The position numbers were made by a program, and so were the translations under genes. Positions 14,856-23,839 of a DNA stretch of 64,000 nt are shown here, one piece after another; positions within the stretch are counted from its first letter, which is position 1; every line of letters begins with the position of its first letter. The stretch is from JAWKRB01 sp041389885. GTDB lineage: Bacteria; Myxococcota_A; Polyangia; Polyangiales; Ga0077539. A model generated the notes under the pieces. It was not told the origin of the DNA and did no database searches. It saw nothing but the letters and a program-made list of their open reading frames with translations. The DNA is taken from the NCBI GenBank assembly GCA_041389885.1, contig JAWKRB010000015.1:1-64000 (forward strand), read 5' to 3'.

Positions 14856-17498
14856 ATGAGATGTCCTCGCCGCCTCGGCCTCGCGCTCGCGCTCCTCGCG
14901 TCGTCGGTCGTCACCGGGGCGGGGGCCGATCCCCTGGGTGAGGCGGTGCTGCTCGACACGGTGCCGCAGCCTCTGAGCCCGGTGTTCGACGTCGTGTCGA
15001 CGCCCATGGGGACCGTCATCGCGTCGACGTTCAACCAGGCCGTGCACCTCCAGCGGCTCGACGGTCGCGGCGCGCCCGTGCCGGGCAGCTTCGTCGCCGT
15101 CGCCGCCGCCTCGGGCCTCGCGGTGCAGCCCGCGGTCGGCGCCTACGGGTCGGGGCTCTGGGTGGTCTGGCAGCAGTTTCGCGAGCTCGACACCTCGCCG
15201 CCCTCGCGGATTCTCGGCGTGCGCGTGGGCTTCGACGGGCGGCCTATCGACACGACGCCCGTGGTCCTCTCCGAGGCCGGGACCTCGGCGCCGACCAGCG
15301 TGACGTGCACGGCGACGCAGTGTCTCGTCGGATTCACCCAGGGGTTCGTGCGCGTCTCGGCGACCGGCGCGGTGCTCGACAGCGCGCTCCGGGCCGTCGG
15401 CGGGAGCGTCGTCGCGGGCTTCGCGCGGGGACAGGTCGCCGCCGTCGGCGACGGCTTCGCGCTCACCTGGACGGGCACCGTGGCGGGGGCGCCCAACGAC
15501 CTCTATTTCGCCCGCGTGCGCGCCGACGGCACGCTCCTCGACCCCGGCGGTCGGCTGATCTCGGCGGCCGGCACGCTGCGGCGCAACCCGACGATCGCGA
15601 GCGACGGCGCGCGGGTCTTCGTCTCGTGGTTCGCCGACGCCTCGGGGCCGAGGGCGCGAGGGCAGTACACCCAGCTCTTCGACGCCGCGCTCGACCCGGT
15701 GAGCCCGCTCACGGTCTCGCCCAGCATCACCTACGACAGCTCGACCGCGTACTGGACCGGCACGCAGTGGCTCCTCCTCGGAGGCGGCAGCCTCGGCGCC
15801 CTCGCGCGCTTCGCGGCCGACGGCACGCCCGCCGACGGCTCCAACCCCCCGTTCACCCGCCGCGGCCTGCGCTTCGTGTGCGGGGTCAACGGCGAGCTCG
15901 ACGGCGTGATCCTCCAGGAGGCGCGGCGCGGCTACGACGCGGGGCGCTTCGCGAGCGACGGGACGTCCATCGGCGCGCCCGCCGCGATCCCGGTGCGCTA
16001 CGCGATCGAGCGCGCGCCCTTCATCGACAGCGACGGAGCCGCCTTCGTCGCGGGGTGGACGCGCGACGTGGGTCCCCTCGCGCTCCAGCGCGTCACCGCC
16101 GCGGGGGAGAGCGTCGCGCTCGCGCGCCCCGGCGCCCCGGCGCCCCCGCTCGACATCACCGCGGTGACCCTGGAGGGCGGCGCGGCGCAGCTCTACGGCG
16201 TCGTGCCCGGCGGGGGCGGGAGCACGGCGCGCTTTGATCCCTCGACGCAGACCTACAGCGCCCCGACGCTGCTGAACAACAGCCTCGGGATGTACCGCGT
16301 CGCGCGCGGCCCCGGGCAGCGCCTCGCGTTCTTCACGCAGGCGCAGTCGCGCGGCGGCGCCAACGCGGTCACGCGCCTCGACGCCGCGGGGGCGCGCCTC
16401 GACCCGAGCCCCATCGCGCTCGCGGGGACCCGCTCGGTGAGCGCGGCCTTCGACGGCGCGCGCTACATCATGGTGCACCCCGGTCGCGACAACGGCTCGC
16501 TGCTGGCCTTCTCGCGGCGCCTCGACACCCAGGGGGACCTCGTCGACGTGACGCCGCGCGCGCTCGCGCTGCCCGGCGGCCTGCGATACGGCCCGACCCT
16601 CGCCGTCGGCGGCGGGACCGTGATGATCGCGTGGGTGCAGACCGACGGGCAGGTCCGCGCCGCGCGCTTGAACGCCGACGCGACGCTGCGCGACGTCGTG
16701 ACCGCCCCGCTCGGCACGAGCGGGTACCAGATCTCGGCTGACTTCGCCGACCGGGAGATCGCGATCGTGTACGACGGCGCGACCTTCGTCGTCGTCTGGA
16801 CCGCCGACCGCTCGGGGCGGGTCCTCGCGCGGCGCGTCACCCCCGCGGGCGCGGTGCTCGACGCGGAGCCCATCGTCGTCGCGTCGAGCCTCTCGCACCG
16901 CGCCTCGGCCTTCGCCGCGGCCTCCGACGGCGCGGGCACGACGCTCATCGCGCACGAGGCGCTCGACCCCGCGCTGGGCGCCGAGCGCGTGCTGGGGACC
17001 TTCCTGCGCGGCGGCGTGGTCACCCCCACCGACGCCGGTGCCCCCGACGCGCCCCCGCCCGCGGACGTCGTCGCGGTGACCGACGCGGTCGCGCCGGTCG
17101 ACGTGCCGACCTCCGTCGACGTCGTCGCGAACGATGTCGTGACCGCGCTCGACGCCACGGTGGCGGATGTCGTCACCGCCGACCTCGTGACCGAACCCGA
17201 CGCCGCGGTGATGGACGTGGTCACCGCGCCCGACGCCGCGGTGATGGACGTGGTCGCGCCTCCGGTCGATGTGGTCGTGAACGACGCCTCGGCGATGGAC
17301 GGGGTCTCACCTCCGAGCGACGTGGTCGCAGAGCCTGACGCCGGGAGCGCCGACGCGGGCGTCACGGCTCCGCCGCCCATGGACGAAGGGGGATGCGCGG
17401 TGACGCCGGGGGCTACCCGCGCCACCTCGCGGTGGGGGTGGACGCTGCTGGCCGCGGCCTCGATCCCGCGCCGCCGTCGGCGCACGCGCCGCGCGTAG
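14856..17498 (+). CDS. Large secreted protein with MYXO-CTERM-like tail and Val/Asp-rich spacer
   Basis: 880 aa. The ATG at 14856 gives a signal peptide (LGLALALLASSVVTGAGA); a GTG 15 nt upstream is less likely. Residues 30-710 are repeated propeller-like units with blocks such as GDGFALTWTG, SDGARVFVSWF, YDGATFVVVWT and DGARYIMVHPG, resembling myxobacterial surface propeller proteins. Residues about 725-835 form a low-complexity spacer of Val, Asp and Ala (for example DAAVMDVVTAPDAAVMDVV). The C-terminus has GGCAV, a hydrophobic stretch (WGWTLLAAASI) and PRRRRRTRRA, matching the Cys-TM-Arg order of MYXO-CTERM sorting tails, so it is probably processed and anchored on the outer surface. The gene is convergent with the methyltransferase, with three bases between stops. 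Confidence 0.72.
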   Translation: MRCPRRLGLALALLASSVVTGAGADPLGEAVLLDTVPQPLSPVFDVVSTPMGTVIASTFNQAVHLQRLDGRGAPVPGSFVAVAAASGLAVQPAVGAYGSGLWVVWQQFRELDTSPPSRILGVRVGFDGRPIDTTPVVLSEAGTSAPTSVTCTATQCLVGFTQGFVRVSATGAVLDSALRAVGGSVVAGFARGQVAAVGDGFALTWTGTVAGAPNDLYFARVRADGTLLDPGGRLISAAGTLRRNPTIASDGARVFVSWFADASGPRARGQYTQLFDAALDPVSPLTVSPSITYDSSTAYWTGTQWLLLGGGSLGALARFAADGTPADGSNPPFTRRGLRFVCGVNGELDGVILQEARRGYDAGRFASDGTSIGAPAAIPVRYAIERAPFIDSDGAAFVAGWTRDVGPLALQRVTAAGESVALARPGAPAPPLDITAVTLEGGAAQLYGVVPGGGGSTARFDPSTQTYSAPTLLNNSLGMYRVARGPGQRLAFFTQAQSRGGANAVTRLDAAGARLDPSPIALAGTRSVSAAFDGARYIMVHPGRDNGSLLAFSRRLDTQGDLVDVTPRALALPGGLRYGPTLAVGGGTVMIAWVQTDGQVRAARLNADATLRDVVTAPLGTSGYQISADFADREIAIVYDGATFVVVWTADRSGRVLARRVTPAGAVLDAEPIVVASSLSHRASAFAAASDGAGTTLIAHEALDPALGAERVLGTFLRGGVVTPTDAGAPDAPPPADVVAVTDAVAPVDVPTSVDVVANDVVTALDATVADVVTADLVTEPDAAVMDVVTAPDAAVMDVVAPPVDVVVNDASAMDGVSPPSDVVAEPDAGSADAGVTAPPPMDEGGCAVTPGATRATSRWGWTLLAAASIPRRRRRTRRA

Positions 17499-17501
17499 CG
17501 G

Positions 17502-18131
17502 TCAGCGGGACACGTACAGCGTCAGCGACAAGTCGGTGGACGGGCGCTCGCGCAGCCACGCCTCCTCCGACAGCTCGAAATCGATCGCGCAGAGCCTCAC
17601 CCTCCGCGTCTGCGCGATCGCCTGGAGCCGCGCGAGCGCGCGCCGCTTCATGGGTCCGTTGAAGGGCGCGTAGAGGTAGAACACCGAGCCCTCGAGCGCC
17701 TCGGGCGCCACCGTGGTGGCGTCGCCCTGAGTGAACGACACCCCCTTGAGCCCGAGCTCGGCGCAGCGCGCGCGCGCCAGCGCGACGAGGGCGGGCTGGA
17801 GCTCGACGCCCTTCGCGACGGCCCCGGTGAGCAGGTGCACGAGCATCGCCACGCGACCCAGCCCGGAGCCGACGTCGACGAAGACGTCGCGCGAGGTGAT
17901 CGGCGCCTCGCGCGCGGCGGCGAGCACCGTGTCGACCGGGCTCGGCAGATACGGCACCGCGCCCGAAGGGAGGGGAGCGTCGGGCGGGATCGGCGGGAGC
18001 CCGAGCATCTGGTCGACGAAGCGCTCCCGATCGCGCCAGGGCGCCGCGCGAATCACCTCACGCAGCGCCTCGCCGCGCAGGCCGCCGCGCTGAATCGCGG
18101 CGCGCGCTTGGAGGGGGCTCATCGGCGTCAT
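17502..18131 (-). CDS. DOT1-like class I SAM methyltransferase
   Basis: 209 aa from the ATG at 18131, or 206 aa from 18122; neither has a clear ribosome site. A SAM-binding motif, VFVDVGSGLGRVAMLVHLL, is near residue 95, and an acidic residue follows in AKGVELQPALVALARAR. The later SVFYLYAPFNGPMKRRAL replaces the catalytic loop seen in nucleic-acid methyltransferases. The motif (D-x-GSGxGRV plus GVE) resembles DOT1-type lysine methyltransferases, a family also found in bacteria with unknown substrates. The first 75 residues are helical (RAAIQRGGLRGEALREVIRA). It starts 14 nt downstream of the stop of the large surface protein gene on the same strand, so it may be co-transcribed, but there is no functional link visible. 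Confidence 0.65.
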   Translation of the reverse strand: MTPMSPLQARAAIQRGGLRGEALREVIRAAPWRDRERFVDQMLGLPPIPPDAPLPSGAVPYLPSPVDTVLAAAREAPITSRDVFVDVGSGLGRVAMLVHLLTGAVAKGVELQPALVALARARCAELGLKGVSFTQGDATTVAPEALEGSVFYLYAPFNGPMKRRALARLQAIAQTRRVRLCAIDFELSEEAWLRERPSTDLSLTLYVSR

Positions 18132-18145
18132 CGGGGGGGTGAGCG

Positions 18146-20791
18146 TCAGCGTCGACGGCGTCGCGCGAGCGCGGCGACCGCGCAGAGGCCCAGGGCGATG
18201 AGCCCGAAGCGCGCGGAGGGCGCCGTGCGCGCGCGGCAGCCGCAGCCGCCGTCGCCGTCGACGATCTCGCCCACGGGCACCACGCACGCGCCCGCCGCCG
18301 AGCACTGCGCGCGCCCGTCGGGGCGGCCCGCGCAGTGCGCGCTCACGCGGCACTCGACGCAGGCGCCTGAGGCCCCGTCGCCCACGGCGCAGTAGGGCGT
18401 GGGCGGGCGGCAGTCCAGGTCGCGAAAGCACCCCGACGCGCACACGCCCGGCCGCGTCGGGTCGTCGGAGCTGCACGCGCTCCCGGCGGGGCAGCCGTTG
18501 TGCCCGTCGCCGGGCCAGCACCCGGCGCGGCATCGGCGGGTCTCGGGGTCGCAGATGCGCCCTGAGTCGGCTCCGCCGCAGTCGCCGTCGACCGCGCATC
18601 CGCAGCGGCTCGCGCCGGTGGCGTCGCTCACGCAGGCCGCGCCGTCGGGGTTCATCGCGCACGACGGCGACATCGCGCCGGGGAGGCACCCGACGCACGC
18701 GTTCATCGACTCGTCGCAGGCCGGCGTCGCGCCCGTGCACGCCCCCGCCGACGACGCGGTGCACTGCACGCAGCGGCCCGCGCTGCGCCCGGTCGTCGCG
18801 CACACCGGCGTCGCGCCCGAGCAATCTCCCTCGGCGCACGCGCGGCACAGGCGGCGGGCTACGTCGCAGATGGGCGTCGCGCCCGCGCAGTCGGTGTTGC
18901 TCGTGCAGCCCACGCAGGTGTTGGTCGCGGGGTCGCAGGCGCCCGAGCGGCAGTCGGTGTTGGTCACGCACTGCACGCAGCGGCCCGCGTTGGGCCCCGA
19001 CGACGCGCACGCGTTGACGCCGGGCTCGGCGCAGTCGGTCGAGGCCGTCGCGGGCGAGCACGGGCGGCACACGCGCCGGGTCGCGTCGCACACGGGCATG
19101 GAGGGGTCGGCGCAGTCGCGGCCCGAGACGCAGGCGACGCAGACGTTCTGCGCGGGGTCGCAGCGGGGCGTCGCGCCCGGGCACTGCGCGTCGAGGCGGC
19201 AGGGGACGCAGCGGCCCACGTTGGGTCCCGCGATGGCGCAGGCGGGGCGCGCGGGGTCGATGCTCGCGCACTGCGCGTCGGCGCGGCACGCCACGCAGGT
19301 GCGCGTGGCGGCGTCGCACACGGGGGCGCCGGGGTTCCCCGCGCAGTCGCGGTCGGCGTTGCAGAGGCACACGCCGGCGCTGCGGTCGCACACGGGCGCG
19401 GTCGCGGGGCAGTTCATGTCCGCGGCGCCGGGGCGGTTCGCGTCGGCGCGCCCCGTCGCGCTCTCGCGGGCGTCGCTGAGGCAGTCGTTGTCGGAGTCGG
19501 TGTCGAGGTAGTCGGGGGTGCCGTCGTTGTCCGAGTCGACGGAGCAGTCGCCCTCGATCGTGTCGCTCCAGCCGTCGCCGTCGGCGTCGCCGTCGTTCAG
19601 CCGCGCGAGGGTCTGAAAGGCGATCACGGGGATCATCTCGTCGCCGTCGGTGCCGAAGCGAAACTGCATCGCGCGCGCGTTGTCGCGGACCACCGTGCGA
19701 AAATCATAGAGCTCGTCGTCGAGGCGCGGCAGCGCCGGGGTGGTGAGCACCTCGTCGCCGTCGAGCCCGATGGGCGAGCCCGCGGCGCGGCCGAGGCCCG
19801 GCTCGTTGCCGCCGAAGGTGCCCATGGTGACCAGGCCCGCGGTGTCGCCGAAACAACCCATGCCCGAGGCCACCGAGGGCCAGTCGTCGGCGCCGCCCGC
19901 GCGCTGCGTGAGCATGTTCCCGTTGACGAAGATCTCGCTCTCCTCTTCGCCGCAGGTGTCGCGCGATGGGTCGTTGGGCGCGGTGGCGCTGGGCCGGCGG
20001 TTGAATTCCCACATCACGCCCACCGACGCGGCGAAGGCCTCGGTGCGGGGCAGCGCGGTCATCGGGCAGCGGTTGGCCACCGCGCCGGGGAGCGCGAGGC
20101 TCGCCGACTCGTACCCGCTCGTGGCGGCGCCCTCGTAGACCACCACGTTGCGCTGCGGGCCGAAGTCGAGGTCGTACACCACGGCGAGAAAGTGCCCGCC
20201 GATCTGGATGCGGTTGAAGTCCTCACGGGGCGCGTCGTCGCCGCGCTCGGCGATGGCGATGCGGGTCACGCCGCCCCGCGACGAGGGGCCCACGGCGGCG
20301 GCGACGGCGGCGGTCACGTCGGTGGCGAAGGTGCCCCAGTACGCGAGCCGCGTGGTCGTCGGACGCGTCGCCGAGAAGAAGCGCGGAACCCCCTCGAGCG
20401 CGCGGGTGATCGCGCTCGCGCCGGTGCCGAGGATCACCTGACGCGGCGACCCCGCGGGCCCCGGGGGCACCACCGGCGGCCACGCCGGGGCCGGGGTGGC
20501 GTTGTAGAACACCGTGAAGCCCGAGAAGAGCCGCGCCCAGCGCACGCGCCCCCCGCGGGGGACCTGCACGTGCAGCTCGCCCCGCGCGAAGGTGGTCGGC
20601 GAGCTGGTCTCGCCCCAGGCGTCGGTGCTCAGACCGCCGCGGAGGGTCTGGCTGAAGGCCACCTGGAGGGTCTGCGCCGAGGCCTCCGAGGCGACGGTCA
20701 CCGCCGCGAGGGCCGCCGCCAGGCAGCACGCCCAACGCGCGCGGTTCGACCTCGAGGCGACGCGCAGCGCCTTGGAATTGATGGATTTCAT
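18146..20791 (-). CDS. Cys-rich surface protein with Ca-binding repeats and MYXO-CTERM tail
   Basis: 881 aa. The start at 20791 is supported by GAGGA about 6 nt upstream; the frame extends 14 codons further. A signal peptide (WACCLAAALAAVTVASEASA) leads to a beta-rich N-terminal domain of about 350 residues. Next is a thrombospondin type 3-like calcium segment (DADGDGWSDTIEGD, DSDNDGTPDYLDTDSDND). About twelve disulfide-rich units follow, such as CVQCVTNTDCRSGACDPATN and CVGCTSNTDCAGATPICD. The tail has GCGCRARTAPSA, a hydrophobic segment (FGLIALGLCAVAALA) and RRRRR, matching a MYXO-CTERM signal. It is likely anchored to the outer surface through a processed Cys. The role is probably adhesion or structural, by analogy with similar myxobacterial proteins. 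Confidence 0.75.
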   Translation of the reverse strand: MKSINSKALRVASRSNRARWACCLAAALAAVTVASEASAQTLQVAFSQTLRGGLSTDAWGETSSPTTFARGELHVQVPRGGRVRWARLFSGFTVFYNATPAPAWPPVVPPGPAGSPRQVILGTGASAITRALEGVPRFFSATRPTTTRLAYWGTFATDVTAAVAAAVGPSSRGGVTRIAIAERGDDAPREDFNRIQIGGHFLAVVYDLDFGPQRNVVVYEGAATSGYESASLALPGAVANRCPMTALPRTEAFAASVGVMWEFNRRPSATAPNDPSRDTCGEEESEIFVNGNMLTQRAGGADDWPSVASGMGCFGDTAGLVTMGTFGGNEPGLGRAAGSPIGLDGDEVLTTPALPRLDDELYDFRTVVRDNARAMQFRFGTDGDEMIPVIAFQTLARLNDGDADGDGWSDTIEGDCSVDSDNDGTPDYLDTDSDNDCLSDARESATGRADANRPGAADMNCPATAPVCDRSAGVCLCNADRDCAGNPGAPVCDAATRTCVACRADAQCASIDPARPACAIAGPNVGRCVPCRLDAQCPGATPRCDPAQNVCVACVSGRDCADPSMPVCDATRRVCRPCSPATASTDCAEPGVNACASSGPNAGRCVQCVTNTDCRSGACDPATNTCVGCTSNTDCAGATPICDVARRLCRACAEGDCSGATPVCATTGRSAGRCVQCTASSAGACTGATPACDESMNACVGCLPGAMSPSCAMNPDGAACVSDATGASRCGCAVDGDCGGADSGRICDPETRRCRAGCWPGDGHNGCPAGSACSSDDPTRPGVCASGCFRDLDCRPPTPYCAVGDGASGACVECRVSAHCAGRPDGRAQCSAAGACVVPVGEIVDGDGGCGCRARTAPSARFGLIALGLCAVAALARRRRR

Positions 20792-20913
20792 CGGGTTCCT
20801 CGATCTCTGCCAGAAACGCGCGGCGCGGTGCAAGGGACTCGTGTTCCCGCGCGGTAGACGCGCGCCTCGCCGTGGTTATGGTGGCGTCCCCGCGCGAAAG
20901 GCCGCTCTCTGTG

Positions 20914-21888
20914 ATGTCCGTCCCTCTGTCAGTGCTCGACCTCGCGTATGTGGGTCCGGGCGAGTCGGTCTCTTCGAGCCTCGAGGGCTCGGTGCTCCTC
21001 GCGCAGCGCGCCGAGGCGCTGGGCTACCGCCGGGTCTGGTACGCCGAGCACCACAACATCGAGTCCATCGCCTCGTCGTCCCCCGCGGTGCTCATCGCGC
21101 ACGTCGCGGCGCACACGAAGTCCATCCGTCTCGGCGCGGGCGGCGTGATGCTCCCCAACCACGCGCCGCTGGTCATCGCCGAGCAGTTCGGCACCCTCGC
21201 CGCGCTGCACCCCGACCGCATCGACCTGGGGTTGGGCCGCGCGCCGGGCAGCGACACCACGACCTGGCGCGCGCTGCGCCGCGACCCCCGCGCCTCCGAG
21301 AGCTTTCCGCAGGACGTCCTCGAGCTCCAGGGCTACCTCTCGGGCGACACCCGCGTCCCGCACGTGCACGCGACGCCGGGTCGCGGCACCCGCGTGCCGC
21401 TGTACATCCTGGGATCTTCGACCTTCGGCGCGCAGCTCGCGGCCCGCCTCGGCCTGCCCTTCGCGTTCGCGTCGCACTTCGCGCCCGCGTCGCTCTTCGA
21501 CGCGATTCGCATCTACCGCGCGGAGTTCAAGCCCTCGGCGCAGCTCGAGCGCCCGCACCTCCTCGTGGGCGTGAACGTCATCGCCGCCGACACGGAGGCC
21601 GAGGCGCTGCGTCACCGCGCGGCGAGGCTCCGCGCCTTCGTGCGCGCGCTGTTCTCGCCGCCGGGTCACCGCCTGAGCGACGCCGAGGTCGAGGCGGTGC
21701 TGGGCATGCCGCAGGCCGCGGCGGTCGAGCAGATGCTGAAGTACACCGCGCTCGGCCCCCCCGCGGCGGTGCGCGCGTGGCTCGACGAGTTCGTCGAGAA
21801 GACCGGCGCCGACGAGCTGATCGTGGCGCACCAGACCGAGACCGTCGAGAGCCGGCTGCGCTCCCTCGAGCTCCTCGCGTCGGCGTAG
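20914..21888 (+). CDS. LLM-class flavin-dependent oxidoreductase (MsnO8-like)
   Basis: 324 aa from the ATG at 20914, chosen because family proteins begin with the strand PLSVLDLAYVG; the open frame starts 14 codons earlier. The luciferase-like fold is marked by WYAEHHNIESIASSSPAV, then IRLGAGGVMLPNHAPL, AEQFGTLAALHPDRIDLGLG and RAPGSDTTT, which line the FMN site in the MsnO8/bacterial luciferase-like group. Later blocks VPLYILGSSTFGAQLAA and FAFASHFAP also match. The family oxidises diverse small molecules with FMNH2 and oxygen; the substrate is unknown. It is cytosolic. It is divergent from the surface-protein gene (122 bp between starts) and followed 50 bp later by a lipoprotein gene. Confidence 0.85.
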   Translation: MSVPLSVLDLAYVGPGESVSSSLEGSVLLAQRAEALGYRRVWYAEHHNIESIASSSPAVLIAHVAAHTKSIRLGAGGVMLPNHAPLVIAEQFGTLAALHPDRIDLGLGRAPGSDTTTWRALRRDPRASESFPQDVLELQGYLSGDTRVPHVHATPGRGTRVPLYILGSSTFGAQLAARLGLPFAFASHFAPASLFDAIRIYRAEFKPSAQLERPHLLVGVNVIAADTEAEALRHRAARLRAFVRALFSPPGHRLSDAEVEAVLGMPQAAAVEQMLKYTALGPPAAVRAWLDEFVEKTGADELIVAHQTETVESRLRSLELLASA

Positions 21889-21938
21889 TGGACCCGAGGC
21901 GCACCCAGACGGCTCCGCGCGGAGTACACACAGTTGTG

Positions 21939-22946
21939 ATGAAGACCCCGCTCCTGCTCCTCTTCGCGCTCTCGCTGTCCACCTGCTCGCGCGGCGCCGC
22001 GCAGGGGGTGCCCGCCGCGGGAGGCAGCTCGGGCGACCGCGCCGAGGCGTCGCGCTTCCCGGCCTTTCCCGCGCGCGCGCGGAGCGGGCCCTCCGAGGCC
22101 TTCGGGCGCCAGTGGTTCTCGGGCGACGCCGAGGTCAACGGCTACCGCGCGACGGTCCCGCGCTACGGCGAGGCGCGCAACGCCGAGCTCGTGCTGATCT
22201 ACGTGACCGAGCCCATGAGCCGCCGCACATGGATCAAAGACGACGACGCCCGCGGCGACGACCGCGTGGGCGTGCTCAAGCTCAACATGTCCCTGAAGTT
22301 CACCACGGGGATCTACCCCTACTCGGTGCTCACCAGCGTGTTCTCGCCCTACGGCGACTGGGGCCGCGAGCGCCTTTCGCCCGTGAAGCTCACGCTCAGC
22401 GCGCAGGAGTGGTGCGGCCACGTCTTTCACGGCGTGTGGCCGGGAGAAGACCGCGCGGTCTCTCAGCTCTTCTCGTATTTCGCGCAGGAGGGAGAGTCGC
22501 GCACCGAGCTCGCCACGCCCCCCGGCGCGCTCTACGAAGACGCGCTGTTGATCCAGCTCCGCGAGCTCGACGGGCCCTTCGCGGGCGGCCACGACTGGCG
22601 CGGACCGATCCTTCCGAGCCTCTGGCGCACGCGCCGTCGGCACCGCCCGCTCGCGCCCGAAGACGCGACGATCACCCGCGCCGAGGCCACCGTCGACGGT
22701 GTGCCCGCGCACCGATTCACCCTGCGCTACGGGGATTTCGAGCGCGTGATCGACGTCGAGCGCGGCGGCGCGCACCGGATGCTCGGCTGGCGCACCAACG
22801 ACGGCGAGGACGTGCGCCTCACCCGCAGCGCGCGGCTCCCGTACTGGCAGCTCAACCACAACGCAGATCTCCCGCGCCGCGAGGAGATCGGCGTCGAGGT
22901 CCCCGCTCACGCCGCGGGCGAGGCGAGCGGGACCGTGGGGTTCTGA
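21939..22946 (+). CDS. Lipoprotein of unknown function
   Basis: 335 aa. The signal MKTPLLLLFALSLSTCSRG has a lipobox with Cys16. The mature part is a single all-beta/alpha domain with repeated motifs, including AFGRQWFSGDAEVNGYRATV, AELVLIYVTEPMS, and KLNMSLKFTTGIYPYSVLTS near residues 105-125, then LTLSAQEWCGHVFH near 150. A conserved Trp/Cys/His cluster in that last block could be structural. I have seen proteins of this type misnamed as Maf septum inhibitors, but there is no Maf motif here. A GTG codon sits directly before the ATG, so the start may be three bases earlier. Its TGA abuts the kinase gene's stop on the other strand without a gap. Confidence 0.55.
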   Translation: MKTPLLLLFALSLSTCSRGAAQGVPAAGGSSGDRAEASRFPAFPARARSGPSEAFGRQWFSGDAEVNGYRATVPRYGEARNAELVLIYVTEPMSRRTWIKDDDARGDDRVGVLKLNMSLKFTTGIYPYSVLTSVFSPYGDWGRERLSPVKLTLSAQEWCGHVFHGVWPGEDRAVSQLFSYFAQEGESRTELATPPGALYEDALLIQLRELDGPFAGGHDWRGPILPSLWRTRRRHRPLAPEDATITRAEATVDGVPAHRFTLRYGDFERVIDVERGGAHRMLGWRTNDGEDVRLTRSARLPYWQLNHNADLPRREEIGVEVPAHAAGEASGTVGF

Positions 22947-23828
22947 CTACGTCCCGAGGGCCGCGGCGAGCTCTCGCGCGTCGGCCCGTTCGCGCGCGTG
23001 CCGCGCGGCGCTCAGCGAGGCCCGCAGCGCGTCGTCGCCGGGGCGCGCGTCGGGCTCTCGCGCGAGGCAGGCCCGCACGATCGCCGCGAGGTCGTCGTCG
23101 ACGCCGGGCATCGCGGGGGCGGCGGCCTCGCGCACGCGCTCCATGACCTCGATGGGGCTCTCGCCGTCGTAGGGCCTCGCGCCCGTGAGCATCTCGTGCA
23201 GGGTCACGCCGAACGAGAAGCGATCGCTCGCCTCGGTGAGCGCCTCGCCCCGCACCTGCTCGGGGGACATGTACGCGTACTTCCCCTTGCGCACGCCCCC
23301 TTGGGTCACCTCGGCGCGCAGGGTCGAGCGCGCGATGCCGAAGTCGCCGAGGCGCACGTCGCCGTGGCGCGAGAGCAGCACGTTCGCGGGAGAGACGTCG
23401 CGGTGCACGAGGGCCAGCGAGCGCCCGTCGTCGCCGCGCAGGGCGTGGAGGTATGCGAGGGCCGAGGCGAGCTCTTCGGCGACGTAGAGCGCGAGGGGGC
23501 CGGGGAGGGGGCCGCGCTGGAGCAGGGTCGCGAGGTCGGCGCCCTCGACGAGGTCCATGCGCACCCAGTAGGTGCCGTCGGCGACGCCGAGGTCGTGCAC
23601 GGCCACGAGGTTGCGGTGGTGAAAGCGCGCGGCGAGGCGGGCCTCGTCGATGAGGATGCGCTCGTACGCGCCGTCGCCCTGGAGCCCCGGGATGAGGGTC
23701 TTGAGCGCCACGCGCCGCTCGAACCCGCTCGCGCCGTAGGCCACCGCGAGGAACACGTCGGCCATGCCGCCCCGCCCGAGGTGGCGCAGCACGCGAAAGG
23801 GACCGATCTGTCGCGGGTGCGTCTCCAT
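22947..23828 (-). CDS. Soluble Ser/Thr protein kinase
   Basis: 293 aa: one Hanks-type kinase domain (about residues 10-285) with no membrane segment, so it is cytosolic. Key parts are the Gly-rich loop LGRGGMADVFLA (17-28), the ATP lysine K43 in VALKTL, the catalytic loop VHRDVSPANVLL (141-152) and DFG (162-164). It ends the activation segment with YMSPEQVRG and lacks the Lys of the HRDxK loop (Ser at that place), as in many myxobacterial kinases. It starts 11 bp from the divergent FHA/sigma-54 activator, so both are likely controlled together. FHA domains bind phosphothreonine, so the kinase is a natural candidate for controlling its neighbour. The stop codon abuts the lipoprotein gene's stop. 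Confidence 0.88.
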   Translation of the reverse strand: METHPRQIGPFRVLRHLGRGGMADVFLAVAYGASGFERRVALKTLIPGLQGDGAYERILIDEARLAARFHHRNLVAVHDLGVADGTYWVRMDLVEGADLATLLQRGPLPGPLALYVAEELASALAYLHALRGDDGRSLALVHRDVSPANVLLSRHGDVRLGDFGIARSTLRAEVTQGGVRKGKYAYMSPEQVRGEALTEASDRFSFGVTLHEMLTGARPYDGESPIEVMERVREAAAPAMPGVDDDLAAIVRACLAREPDARPGDDALRASLSAARHARERADARELAAALGT

Positions 23829-23839
23829 CGCCCTGGACG

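Noticed and set aside
21939..22946. Calling the lipoprotein a Maf-type septum inhibitor
   Set aside because: No Maf nucleotide-pyrophosphatase motif is present; the name is known to be spread by mis-annotation.
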